Assembly (NCBI GenBank): GCA_017648425.1
Contig: JAGCJD010000133.1
Coordinates: forward strand, 1-14,123
Direction of reading: 5' to 3'
Source of the DNA: Clostridia bacterium
Lineage (GTDB): Bacteria > Bacillota > Clostridia > Oscillospirales > CAG-272
DNA length: 14,123 nt
Shown here: positions 6,778-13,914 of the stretch, piece by piece
How positions within the stretch are numbered: position 1 is the stretch's first letter
Layout: every line of letters starts with the position of its first letter
The notes under the pieces: model-generated
Told to the model about the DNA's origin: nothing
Seen by the model: only the letters and a program-made list of their open reading frames with translations
Databases searched by the model: none
Program-made: the position numbers and the translations under genes

Positions 6778-8547
6778 TTACTCGATCACTCCACAACCCA
6801 TGAAGAGGTCTTTTCTGCCACGGTATTCCTCGCTGTCCCCGAGCTTGGGCATAAGCGAATACAAACGCAACTCATCATTGTCGGCAAGCGTAATATTCAA
6901 CGCTTCCCCTGCCCTAAGAACTCCCGTTTGCTTTGTGAAATACTCGTAATAAACATAGTCCCCATCAGCAATTCCAATGTCCGCACTCGTAAGCGTTCCG
7001 CTTACGGGCTTGTTCTCTGCATTTATATTGAACACAGCGCAAACGCCGTTCTCGCCTATCCTGTTACGCACCTTGAATATCTTTTCCGACTTGATGGGAT
7101 TAACCACAAGACAGTCGGCAGTAGGGGTTGCGCTTTCATCGGGACGGATTATTCTGCCGTCATCAAGGCACAACGGCTTTAATATCTCGGGGTTAGTTCT
7201 GCCTATCTTATCGGACACATATATAGGTCCTCCGCTGATAGCGCGGCAAAGGCTGTTCTTTACAGCCTGCTCATCGTCAGTCCACCACATATCCCAGTCG
7301 TTTACATAGAACTGTCCCTGCAAAAGACCGTTATACGAGCATTGAAGCAGATGACTTGCAAACCACGCTCTGTCCTCGGGCATAAAATCTCCCGATGCGC
7401 GGCTTACCGTACTTGTTCTATTGAACATACATTCAGAGGGCATTCCCATACAGTTGATGAGCGCGCCGTCAAAGTGCTTGTCAGCCGCCGCATCTATTCC
7501 CCTCTGTATTGCCCTTGCGCTCTCGCCAATGGGAGCAATATCCTCATATCTCTGGTGGAAGCCCTGATTGTCTATCTTTACAAAATCTCCGCCCCATTCC
7601 TTTGCCCTTGCGCAAAGATCGTCAAAATAGCGAGCCGCCTTTTGCTCTTCGGGCGCAACTATAACCTGACCATTGGGGAGAGTTATGGTGTTGTCGCGCT
7701 GACGCTCTGCCTCACTGCCGTCAGGAGCAAGTCCAGCCCAATATCCTGTGGTGGGAAACCATATTCCAACGGCGGATATTCCCGCGTTTTTCATATCCTC
7801 GACAGCCGCCTTCATTCCCTTGGGAAATCTCTTTGGATCGCCCGCAAAGGAACGCATCTTACTTGCGTGCATCATGCCGACCATCTTATTAAAATCCACA
7901 TCGGCAGGTATTTCGTTAAGGTTTGGAACATCAGCCCACATATCGTCAATGACCGCAAAATGAACGGGCACATTCTTTTGCTTGAATTCCCTTACCTTTT
8001 CCATAAGTCCCTCGTGATTAACTCTTATCTGCATAGAGTCCCACGAGCACCAGCCGAGGTAATTAAAGACATCGGCTACCGTCTTTTCCTCACGGAGCTT
8101 GAGCCCGTTATCAAGCAGCTTACAAGCTATTGCCGCTGCCTTTTTGGTAAGCGACAAGGGCTCGTCCCCCTCAACGCATATAAATGCAAGTTGACGCTCG
8201 CACACCGTTACCGAGCTGCAATTTGAATACATATAAAACTCAAATCCGCCCTCTTTTCCTCGAATAAGCGTCTTGTAAACGCTGTCGCAAATGGGCATGA
8301 AATATGTATAGCTATCTCCGTTTTTTATAAGCAGAGCCTGTATCTTTTCGGGAAGCTCCGAAAGAGAGCTGCCCCAGAATGGGCGACACCAGAACGGACA
8401 GCTATTCTCTATTGCCACAAAGCTTGAAGTGTCGGCAATACAAGGAGAAAACGCTATCTCTCCCTCTCCGCTGACATAGCAGGCATATCCGCTGTCAACG
8501 GCAAGTGTGTCAAATTTCACAGACGAGTTATTGCTTGTCAATTTCAT
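6778..8547 (-). CDS. Raffinose-synthase/Sip1-like GH36 alpha-galactosidase
   Basis: A 589-residue enzyme resembling the plant raffinose synthase and seed-imbibition (Sip1) branch of GH36, which hydrolyses or transfers alpha-galactosyl groups. An N-terminal beta-rich region (about 1-155) precedes a TIM barrel starting at YLGWCSWD and containing HFAVIDDMW. The nucleophile is Asp326 in DFVKIDNQG and the acid/base is Asp387 in RASGDFMPEDRAW. YNGLLQGQFYVNDWDMW closely resembles the plant sequences. A C-terminal beta domain follows from about 480. No signal peptide is visible, so it should be cytoplasmic. The RBS GAGGT lies 6 nt before the ATG. The gene starts 20 nt after the esterase stop, a tight operon link. 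In a bacterium, alpha-galactosidase or transgalactosidase activity on small galactosides (raffinose-type, galactinol-like or galactosylglycerol) is more likely than raffinose synthesis. The exact substrate is unknown. Confidence 0.87.
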   Translation of the reverse strand: MKLTSNNSSVKFDTLAVDSGYACYVSGEGEIAFSPCIADTSSFVAIENSCPFWCRPFWGSSLSELPEKIQALLIKNGDSYTYFMPICDSVYKTLIRGKEGGFEFYMYSNCSSVTVCERQLAFICVEGDEPLSLTKKAAAIACKLLDNGLKLREEKTVADVFNYLGWCSWDSMQIRVNHEGLMEKVREFKQKNVPVHFAVIDDMWADVPNLNEIPADVDFNKMVGMMHASKMRSFAGDPKRFPKGMKAAVEDMKNAGISAVGIWFPTTGYWAGLAPDGSEAERQRDNTITLPNGQVIVAPEEQKAARYFDDLCARAKEWGGDFVKIDNQGFHQRYEDIAPIGESARAIQRGIDAAADKHFDGALINCMGMPSECMFNRTSTVSRASGDFMPEDRAWFASHLLQCSYNGLLQGQFYVNDWDMWWTDDEQAVKNSLCRAISGGPIYVSDKIGRTNPEILKPLCLDDGRIIRPDESATPTADCLVVNPIKSEKIFKVRNRIGENGVCAVFNINAENKPVSGTLTSADIGIADGDYVYYEYFTKQTGVLRAGEALNITLADNDELRLYSLMPKLGDSEEYRGRKDLFMGCGVIE

Positions 8548-8567
8548 TTTTATACCTCAACTCTAAA

Positions 8568-9368
8568 TTATAAATTGTCCATCCAATATGTAGAAGCATC
8601 TATCCACTTCGCTATTGCGGGGTTATCATATTTCGGTACCCCTATAGCTGTTATGCGATTTCCAAGAGCTACGCCGTGAGGCGCATCGGGATAGATATGA
8701 AGCTCGTATTTAAGTCCCGCTTCGGTATATGCGTTTGCAAGACAGAGCGAATTTTTAACATTTACTACCTCATCGTTTGAGGTGTGGAGTATAAATGCGG
8801 GAGAACTGTCCGCATCAACAAGCTCATCAAGTGAAACTGTGGCAAGCTCCGACTCGGTGGGCTCGCTCTTGCACAAAAGGTTATTGAAGGAAAAACCGTG
8901 ATGCTTGGGAGAAATTACGGGATACATGAGTATAACTCCCGTGGGCTTGTTGTAACCATAGGTCATGGATATGCTCTCATATATCGCGGGGTGCTTCCAA
9001 AGAATTCCCGTACAAGCAGCAAGATGTCCGCCTGCCGAAAATCCAACTACAAACACTTCGTCCTTATTTACGCCGTATTTCTCAGCGTTCTCCTTGATAT
9101 ATTTTATAGCCTCTGCCGCCTCTATGAGCTGTGTCGGAAAGGGGTGAACTTTGTCAACCGTATAGTGCAGAACGAACGCGTTATAGCCCTTTGCCAAGAA
9201 CGCAAGCGCTATCGGCTCTCCCTCTCTGTCAGAGCAGACCTCGGCATATCCGCCACCCGGTATAACGAGCATGGTCTTTCTCGTATAATCCTTTATTGGG
9301 TCGGCAATATAAGCTTCAAGATACACCTCACTGCTTGTATCCGATAAATTTATTCTCTCAAATCTCAT
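8568..9368 (-). CDS. Alpha/beta hydrolase, carbohydrate-esterase-like
   Basis: A 266-residue intracellular serine esterase of the Aes/BD-FAE type (alpha/beta hydrolase fold 3). The oxyanion-hole motif is VIPGGGY (36-41), the nucleophile elbow is VGFSAGGHLA with Ser111, the acid is probably Asp199 in SNDEVV, and the base is His231 in APHGVAL, so the triad is complete. Relatives often remove acetyl or feruloyl groups from hemicellulose fragments, which fits a location between a transporter and glycosidases. AAAGGAG lies 8 nt before the ATG. It begins 30 nt after the MFS transporter stop and ends 20 nt before GH36. No secretion signal is visible, so it would deacylate imported oligosaccharides or glycolipid fragments. 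A lipase or peptidase role is less likely but not excluded. Confidence 0.85.
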   Translation of the reverse strand: MRFERINLSDTSSEVYLEAYIADPIKDYTRKTMLVIPGGGYAEVCSDREGEPIALAFLAKGYNAFVLHYTVDKVHPFPTQLIEAAEAIKYIKENAEKYGVNKDEVFVVGFSAGGHLAACTGILWKHPAIYESISMTYGYNKPTGVILMYPVISPKHHGFSFNNLLCKSEPTESELATVSLDELVDADSSPAFILHTSNDEVVNVKNSLCLANAYTEAGLKYELHIYPDAPHGVALGNRITAIGVPKYDNPAIAKWIDASTYWMDNL

Positions 9369-9398
9369 TTTACATTCTCCTTTGAAAGCTTTGTTGCG

Positions 9399-10613
9399 TC
9401 AAGCCTTGCCATTCGTCTTGCTTAGCTTGAATATTTTATTATAAGGCAACGCAACGATAACTCCGATCGCCACGAGTGCCGTCCATACGAGTATGAGATT
9501 TCCCCAACCTATGCTGGTAACCGCATTGGCAAATACAAGATTTGCAACTGCCGCCGCCATATAACTCAAAAAGTCCAAAAATCCCGTAACGGTAGATACC
9601 ATTCCCGTATCTCTAAGTCCCGGGCAATATCTCGACCACATCATGGTGGATACACCCATAGAGGACATTATCGCCAGAACGAGCAGAATAATGTTGAGAA
9701 CGGGGTGTTTTACAAAATATACGCTTATAAATGCCACAAGTGAAACGCTGAACAGCAAAAGTATAGTCTTATCCATATTTCTCTTTAAGCGCTCGTATAT
9801 GAATACCGTTATAAATGTTATGGTAGCCATTATGAATGTCACGACCGAAAAGATTGCCGCCGATGTCTGTGCTGAAAATCCAAGGTATTGCGAAATGTAT
9901 GTGGGAAGCCAGAAAACAACAGATGTTCTGACAACACCCGTAAGTATTGCGATAAGGCAGAACTTTACTATCTGATGCTTGAACAGCACCTTTACCTTTG
10001 CCGCGCCATGCTTTTCGGATCTGTACTGACCGTAAGAGATCAATCCCTTTTTCTCAAACGCAAAGAACACGCTGAACGCTATAACGCCCATAAGCATAAG
10101 TACAACACTGCTTGAAATGAACACGCCCTGCCAAGGAAGAAATACTGCAAGCATTCCCGCTGACGGCGAGCCGAGGAACGAGGCGAGCTCGTAGCCTATA
10201 CTGCATCTTGGAGCATATATGGGCTCTACATTCTCCGCCACGACCTTTGTCATAGGCCCGTATATCATGGCAAGGAAAAATCCTGTCATTCCGTAAACTA
10301 TCATAACGCCGTTCTCGCTGCCCGACAGCATTGGAAAAAGGAAATTGCAGATACCCGCCAGCAAAAGCCCGAAGCTTATCATGTATCGCGCCTTTATCTT
10401 TTCGCCGACAAATCCATTTATCAGCTGACCTATTGCGTAAACTATAAAATATACCGAGGATATTTTTCCTATATATCCTTCCGTAAATCCGCCCTCGAGC
10501 ATCTGGGGCGTTACTGCGCTGAGCGCATTTCTTGCCACATAAACGGCAAAATACGCTACCGAGCACAAGCTGCCGATAAATACGGCCTTTTTTGCATTGT
10601 CGCTCATTTTCAT
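9399..10613 (-). CDS. MFS transporter, OPA (organophosphate/phosphate antiporter)-like
   Basis: A 404-residue, roughly 12-segment major facilitator. The N-terminus (YFAVYVARNALSAVTPQML) matches the OPA branch that includes GlpT, UhpT and UhpC, where an Arg in the first helix contacts the anionic substrate. The motif-A-like loop between helices 2 and 3 reads NGFVGEKIKARYM. SRYCPGLRDTGMVSTVTGF in the second half is also OPA-like. It may import a charged sugar, sugar phosphate or sugar acid; relatives are also sensors or general sugar-acid porters, so the substrate remains open. The ATG at 10613 has a weak AAGG about 12 nt upstream; ATG 10607 two codons later is possible. It is the first gene after a 319-nt gap and is followed by the esterase after 30 nt, suggesting the start of a second transcription unit or a processed segment of the same one. 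Confidence 0.85.
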   Translation of the reverse strand: MKMSDNAKKAVFIGSLCSVAYFAVYVARNALSAVTPQMLEGGFTEGYIGKISSVYFIVYAIGQLINGFVGEKIKARYMISFGLLLAGICNFLFPMLSGSENGVMIVYGMTGFFLAMIYGPMTKVVAENVEPIYAPRCSIGYELASFLGSPSAGMLAVFLPWQGVFISSSVVLMLMGVIAFSVFFAFEKKGLISYGQYRSEKHGAAKVKVLFKHQIVKFCLIAILTGVVRTSVVFWLPTYISQYLGFSAQTSAAIFSVVTFIMATITFITVFIYERLKRNMDKTILLLFSVSLVAFISVYFVKHPVLNIILLVLAIMSSMGVSTMMWSRYCPGLRDTGMVSTVTGFLDFLSYMAAAVANLVFANAVTSIGWGNLILVWTALVAIGVIVALPYNKIFKLSKTNGKA

Positions 10614-10650
10614 GATTTTCTATTACCTTTTTCCTATATATTAAAGCTTT

Positions 10651-10763
10651 GCGCATTACGGCTTTTTGTCTTAAATTCCTTTTTAACCGACCTTGCCCTT
10701 TTCTCTGTATCGTATCAGGGATACGACCGTGGACAATGTACACGGGATATGCCTTGAATGCGC
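10651..10763. repeat. Structured 113-bp palindromic element (possible mobile repeat or RNA)
   Basis: Terminal inverted 7-mers GCGCATT (10651-10657) and AATGCGC (10757-10763) enclose two adjacent palindromes. One is CGTATC-AGG-GATACG (10711-10725); the other is the 19-mer at 10727-10745. Such nesting within noncoding DNA suggests either a small dispersed repeat or a folded leader RNA. The element lies in the presumed 5' region of the MFS gene. Nothing proves which strand, if any, functions as RNA. Confidence 0.45.
10727..10745. promoter_or_regulatory. 19-bp near-perfect palindrome, candidate operator
   Basis: CCGTGGACAATGTACACGG matches its own reverse complement except at the central base and one symmetric pair (CCGTG-n-ACA-n-TGT-n-CACGG). 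The symmetry suits a dimeric repressor site controlling the MFS-esterase-GH36 genes, but it may instead be one arm of the larger structured element. I do not recognise the binding protein. Confidence 0.35.
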
Positions 10764-10932
10764 TGTTCGACAACCATGACAAGCACAAAAACTGAAAATT
10801 GCCTTAGCCTTTTATTATGGTAACTCTATGCTTGAAGCGCAATGGCTGAAAAAACCATTGCAATTATTCCAAGAGCATATACCAAAACATAATAAAATAC
10901 TCCAAGGTATATTCATGAAAATCAAACAAGCC

Positions 10933-11700
10933 TTAATTGTTTTCAAGTTCAAATTTTCTCCCCACGCTTGCATATTTAGCACCTGCAAGTGTGTTGTATG
11001 GGAGCTTTTCCCACGAGCTATCTCCGACTATCTGCTCGATAAGAGAGAGATTTTCCTGCGTATCCGTTATATTCGGTATCAACGGAGTGCGGAATGTGTG
11101 GGGTATTCCGCTTTTCTTTAAATATTCGGCATTTTTAAGTATCTGCGCATTATCAACGCCCGTATATTTTTTGTGTAGCTCGCTGTCGGCGAGCTTTATA
11201 TCCATATAAACAAAGTCGCAAAGCTCTACAACTCTTTTAAAGTCCTCGTCCTTAGCGTATCCACTTGTTTCTATTGCCGTATGTATTTGTCCTTTTATGA
11301 GCTTCAAAAGCTCAACGCAAAAATCCGCCTGTAAAAGCGGCTCTCCGCCCGAAAGCGTTATTCCCCCGCCCATTGTATCAAAAAAGGTCTTGTGTGTCAA
11401 TAGCTTATCTGCTAATTTTTTCGCTTCCCACTCCACTCCCGCAACGCTTACGAGATTTTTGGGACAAACATGCAGACATCTGCCGACTGCCTTGCATTCC
11501 TCGTGGTCACACGGAACACTGCATCTGCCACAGCCAAGACAGCCATTGAACTTTTGGTAAAGCTCTTTTTTGGGGGACAGCCCCTCGGGATTATGACACC
11601 ATACGCAACGGAGAGGACAACCCTTTAAAAATACGGTTGTCCTTATTCCCTCTCCATCGTGTACGGCAAATTCTTTAATATCAAATATCAAACCATTCAT
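10933..11700 (-). CDS. Glycyl radical enzyme activating protein (radical SAM)
   Basis: A 255-residue radical SAM activase that abstracts hydrogen from the partner glycine. The cluster motif KGCPLRCVWCHNPEG gives Cys28, Cys32 and Cys35 (C-x3-C-x2-C), and TLSGGEPL (115-122) is the SAM-binding GGE motif. An inserted ferredoxin-like section carries Cys54, 57, 60, 64, 69, 75 and 79. This insert is typical of eliminase activases and absent from pyruvate formate-lyase activase, which supports a non-PFL role. Only seven Cys are seen where two complete four-Cys motifs would give eight, and the second motif is compressed. The ATG has AAGGAA 8 nt upstream. The gene lies 67 nt downstream of its presumed partner, with a long hairpin between them. 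The protein is somewhat shorter than the usual 300 residues for this class; the reading frame is intact. Confidence 0.92.
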   Translation of the reverse strand: MNGLIFDIKEFAVHDGEGIRTTVFLKGCPLRCVWCHNPEGLSPKKELYQKFNGCLGCGRCSVPCDHEECKAVGRCLHVCPKNLVSVAGVEWEAKKLADKLLTHKTFFDTMGGGITLSGGEPLLQADFCVELLKLIKGQIHTAIETSGYAKDEDFKRVVELCDFVYMDIKLADSELHKKYTGVDNAQILKNAEYLKKSGIPHTFRTPLIPNITDTQENLSLIEQIVGDSSWEKLPYNTLAGAKYASVGRKFELENN

Positions 11701-11726
11701 ATTTTCAATTCCTTGAAAGGGGCTTG

Positions 11727-11758
11727 GGGGAAAGCTTTATTTTAATAAAGCCTTCCCC
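11727..11758 (-). promoter_or_regulatory. Long hairpin between GRE and activase genes
   Basis: GGGGAAGGCTTTATT and AATAAAGCTTTCCCC form a 15-bp arm pair with only one G-U wobble and a 2-nt centre. It starts just after the GRE stop and ends about 26 nt before the activase start. No T-tract follows on the minus strand, so it is not a classic terminator. It could protect the upstream GRE message or reduce activase expression, or be a dispersed intergenic repeat. Confidence 0.55.
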
Positions 11759-11767
11759 ATAGCGTCC

Positions 11768-13735
11768 TTACACACTGTATTCTTGTCTTGACATTACATG
11801 GTCCTGGAAGTCCTTGTCAAGCTCAACAAAGTAAGCCGACCAACCCCATATACGAACCACAAGCTGTCTGTACGCCTCAGGATTTGCCTGAGCCTCCTTC
11901 ATGGCGTCAAGGTTTACGGCGTTGAGTTGAAGCTGATGTCCGCCGCGCTTGATAAAGTACTGAATGAGAGTTGCCACCTTGCTTATGCTCTCGGCAGAAT
12001 TGAATATTCCTGCCGCAAATTCAAGCGTAAGAGGTCCTCCGTTCATGTTTCTCGTAAGGTCGTTTGCCGTAAAGGACTCTATATCTGTAATAGGTCCTGG
12101 TATCTGAGCAAACAAGCTCGGTGAGAAATTCGTTCCGAAAGGCTCGCCAGCGCGTCTGCCGTCAGCAGTAGCTCCGAGCTCTCTTGCGTGCCAGAGATAG
12201 TACATAGCCGTTCCCGTTCCTGCTCTCCACTTGCCGCCCATGCAGTTTGTGTGTCCGTCAAGGGCGTCTGCAAATGACGAAAGAAGCATACCGCCAAGGT
12301 CGTCTGCCTCCTTGCTTCCCGTTCCCATTTTGGGAGCTTCAAAGCGAAGCAGGTGCAAAAGCTCCGCGTCACCCTCAAAGTCGGTGTCAAGCGCCGAAAT
12401 AAGTCTTTCGGGAGTTACCTTCTTTTCTTCAAATACATATTTCTGTACAGCAGCAAGCGCGTCAGCAGCGCAAGCTATTCCACTGCCGTGAATACCGAAG
12501 TTATTGTACTTCTTGCCGTCACGGAGCAAATCCATGATAGGAGAGGGCACGAACCATACATTGTCAATGCTCGCTCTTATCTTGTCGCACTCGGTCCTTA
12601 TCTCTGCCTTAACCTTGGATACTATCGTATCAAAGTCAGCGCTTACATTCTCTCTTATGACCTTATCCACAAGCGCGGGGAAATTGACAGCTCCAATGTT
12701 TGCAATATCATTTCCAACGCCTGGGATTATAAACTCCCAGCAAGCCGCAACAACATAGTTGGAAGCGTCCTCGTGGGTATATCCAAGTCGTTCAAGTCCC
12801 TTGATAACGACATCGTCATTTGAATACTGAGGGAAGCCAAGACCTACCTTTGTAAGCTCTGTTCCCTTTTCGTAAATGGAAAGGGGCGTTTTGCTTGACA
12901 CACGGAGATTTATCTTGGGGTCTATGAGTTTTAAGTTTCTGCTTGCTTCAAGGCAAAGCTCGGAAAGGAGATTAAAGCAGTCGTTGCCCTCGGCATCAAC
13001 GCCGCCAAGCACCATGCTCTGTCCATTGTCTCCCTGCTGAACTCCAACATAAAGGTCGCTATCCTTATTAAAGGAGAGGAAGAAATCCTCAACGAGTTCA
13101 AGCGCGCTCTCTCTTGTATATACGCCGTCCTCAATATCCTTTTTAAAGTAAGGATACATATATTGGTCAAAGCGACCTACTGTGTTATGGTAGTCGCCTT
13201 CGAGCCACAAGGAGTAGTGAAGAATGCGGAAGAACTGTAACGCCTCGCGGAAGTTACGCGCGGGATAGCGAGGAACTTGTGTAAGCACCTCTACAATATC
13301 CGTTCTGCCCATGCTCTCAGCCTCTGCTTTATATTTGTCACAGAGGGCAATTAGCGCGTCTATCATTCTTACCTGATATTCGTCAGCCGCTTCTCTGACA
13401 GCCAAAAGTCCCTTTGAAATAGTGGTAGCATAGTTGGGGGAAAGGTTTGATACATATCCAAGCTCGTGGATATAATGCTCCTTTTTTATCTCCGCCCATT
13501 CCTCCGCTGTATATACATCGGGGAGGTTTGCCACAGTTCTTGTAAGAACTATTTTTTCATCGTTATGTATGTGGGGCACTTCAAGAGAAGAAAGATACTC
13601 AAATCTTCGTGTCATTCTCTCCTCGCCCGAAAGTCCGAGCGCCGAATATTCCGCGCCAAGGTCTTTATCTACCGTAAAACGCATTCCTCTGTTTACTCGG
13701 TCTATTATGTAATAATTATAAAGTTCTCTATTCAT
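11768..13735 (-). CDS. Glycyl radical enzyme of the PFL family, short eliminase-like form
   Basis: A 655-residue protein with the PFL-like ten-stranded barrel signatures. The active-site loop reads AACWEFIIPG, giving Cys332 and Glu334. A single Cys followed by Glu is the pattern of C-O, C-N and C-S cleaving GREs (glycerol and diol dehydratases, choline lyase), while pyruvate formate-lyase has adjacent Cys-Cys. The C-terminal glycyl motif is VVRIWGWSAYFVELD, with the radical site at Gly631; Trp on both sides is unusual, since most members have Ser, Ala, Cys or Thr before the Gly. It is clearly shorter than characterised eliminases (about 780-900). I chose ATG 13735, with TGAGGA 7 nt upstream. 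An upstream in-frame TTG at 13801 is the promoter's own -35 box and cannot be the start. It is the first gene of the minus-strand set, 67 nt before its activase. Substrate unknown; dehydratase on a polyol or sugar derivative is an inference from context. Confidence 0.88.
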   Translation of the reverse strand: MNRELYNYYIIDRVNRGMRFTVDKDLGAEYSALGLSGEERMTRRFEYLSSLEVPHIHNDEKIVLTRTVANLPDVYTAEEWAEIKKEHYIHELGYVSNLSPNYATTISKGLLAVREAADEYQVRMIDALIALCDKYKAEAESMGRTDIVEVLTQVPRYPARNFREALQFFRILHYSLWLEGDYHNTVGRFDQYMYPYFKKDIEDGVYTRESALELVEDFFLSFNKDSDLYVGVQQGDNGQSMVLGGVDAEGNDCFNLLSELCLEASRNLKLIDPKINLRVSSKTPLSIYEKGTELTKVGLGFPQYSNDDVVIKGLERLGYTHEDASNYVVAACWEFIIPGVGNDIANIGAVNFPALVDKVIRENVSADFDTIVSKVKAEIRTECDKIRASIDNVWFVPSPIMDLLRDGKKYNNFGIHGSGIACAADALAAVQKYVFEEKKVTPERLISALDTDFEGDAELLHLLRFEAPKMGTGSKEADDLGGMLLSSFADALDGHTNCMGGKWRAGTGTAMYYLWHARELGATADGRRAGEPFGTNFSPSLFAQIPGPITDIESFTANDLTRNMNGGPLTLEFAAGIFNSAESISKVATLIQYFIKRGGHQLQLNAVNLDAMKEAQANPEAYRQLVVRIWGWSAYFVELDKDFQDHVMSRQEYSV

Positions 13736-13772
13736 AAATATATCCTCAGTTTTCGCATATTTACGCACTTTA

Positions 13773-13801
13773 ATTATATTACAAAAGATAACCTTTGTCA
13801 A
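13773..13801 (-). promoter_or_regulatory. Consensus promoter of the GRE operon
   Basis: On the minus strand TTGACA (13801-13796) and TATAAT (13778-13773) are both perfect and separated by exactly 17 nt. The predicted transcript starts near 13766, giving a leader of about 30 nt before the ATG at 13735. An imperfect palindrome, ACAAAGGTTATCTTTTGT (13798-13781, 14 of 18 positions symmetric), fills the spacer and might be an operator blocking this strong promoter; no known consensus was matched. Confidence 0.85.
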
Positions 13802-13820
13802 TATTTTTCACTCAAAAAAA

Positions 13821-13850
13821 ACACACCCGGCTCACAAGAGTCGAGTGCGT
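13821..13850 (-). terminator. Second rho-independent terminator after rpmA
   Basis: Arms ACGCACTCGACTC and GAGCCGGGTGTGT pair with one mismatch and two wobbles around a TTGT loop, and a run of eight T follows (13821-13814 on the minus strand). It lies about 20 nt upstream of the GRE -35 box. Confidence 0.85.
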
Positions 13851-13870
13851 CTGCTATCGACAAAAACAAA

Positions 13871-13901
13871 AAAGCCCGAAGCCTTAAGTGCCCCGAGCTT
13901 T
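13871..13901 (-). terminator. First rho-independent terminator after rpmA
   Basis: AAAGCTCGGGGC pairs with GCTTCGGGCTTT through Watson-Crick and G-U pairs around an ACTTAAG loop. It is followed on the minus strand by a T-rich tract (TTTTTTGTTTTTG counting the end of the arm). It begins 13 nt after the rpmA stop. Confidence 0.85.
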
Positions 13902-13914
13902 ATCTGCCGCAAGA

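Larger units (their letters stand above)
10614..10932. other. 319-nt intergenic region between the activase and MFS genes
   Basis: No supportable gene lies here. An open frame on the minus strand crosses the region but continues only as a wrong frame of the MFS gene. Contents are the structured element at 10651-10763, an inverted repeat GCAATGG/CCATTGC (10839-10861), and a weak promoter-like pair on the minus strand, TTGCGC (10842-10837) and CATAAT (10819-10814) with a 17-nt spacer. No convincing terminator follows the activase gene. Confidence 0.6.

Noticed and set aside
7342..8226. 294-codon plus-strand frame opposite GH36
   Set aside because: No domain similarity or RBS context; the GH36 frame has catalytic motifs throughout.
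10054..10788. 244-codon minus-strand frame overlapping the MFS gene
   Set aside because: It is mostly a wrong frame of the MFS gene, basic and Cys-rich with no recognisable domain; its upstream part covers the palindromic element.
10839..10861. GCAATGG/CCATTGC inverted repeat as a terminator of the activase gene
   Set aside because: The stem is only 7 bp with a 9-nt loop, and no T-run follows on the minus strand.
11768..13735. Calling the GRE pyruvate formate-lyase (pflB)
   Set aside because: It lacks the adjacent Cys-Cys pair, has Cys-x-Glu instead, and its activase carries the ferredoxin-like insert absent from PflA.
13736..13801. Longer N-terminus for the GRE from TTG at 13801
   Set aside because: That TTG is the -35 box of a perfect promoter, and the transcript would begin downstream of it. 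ATG 13735 has a good RBS.
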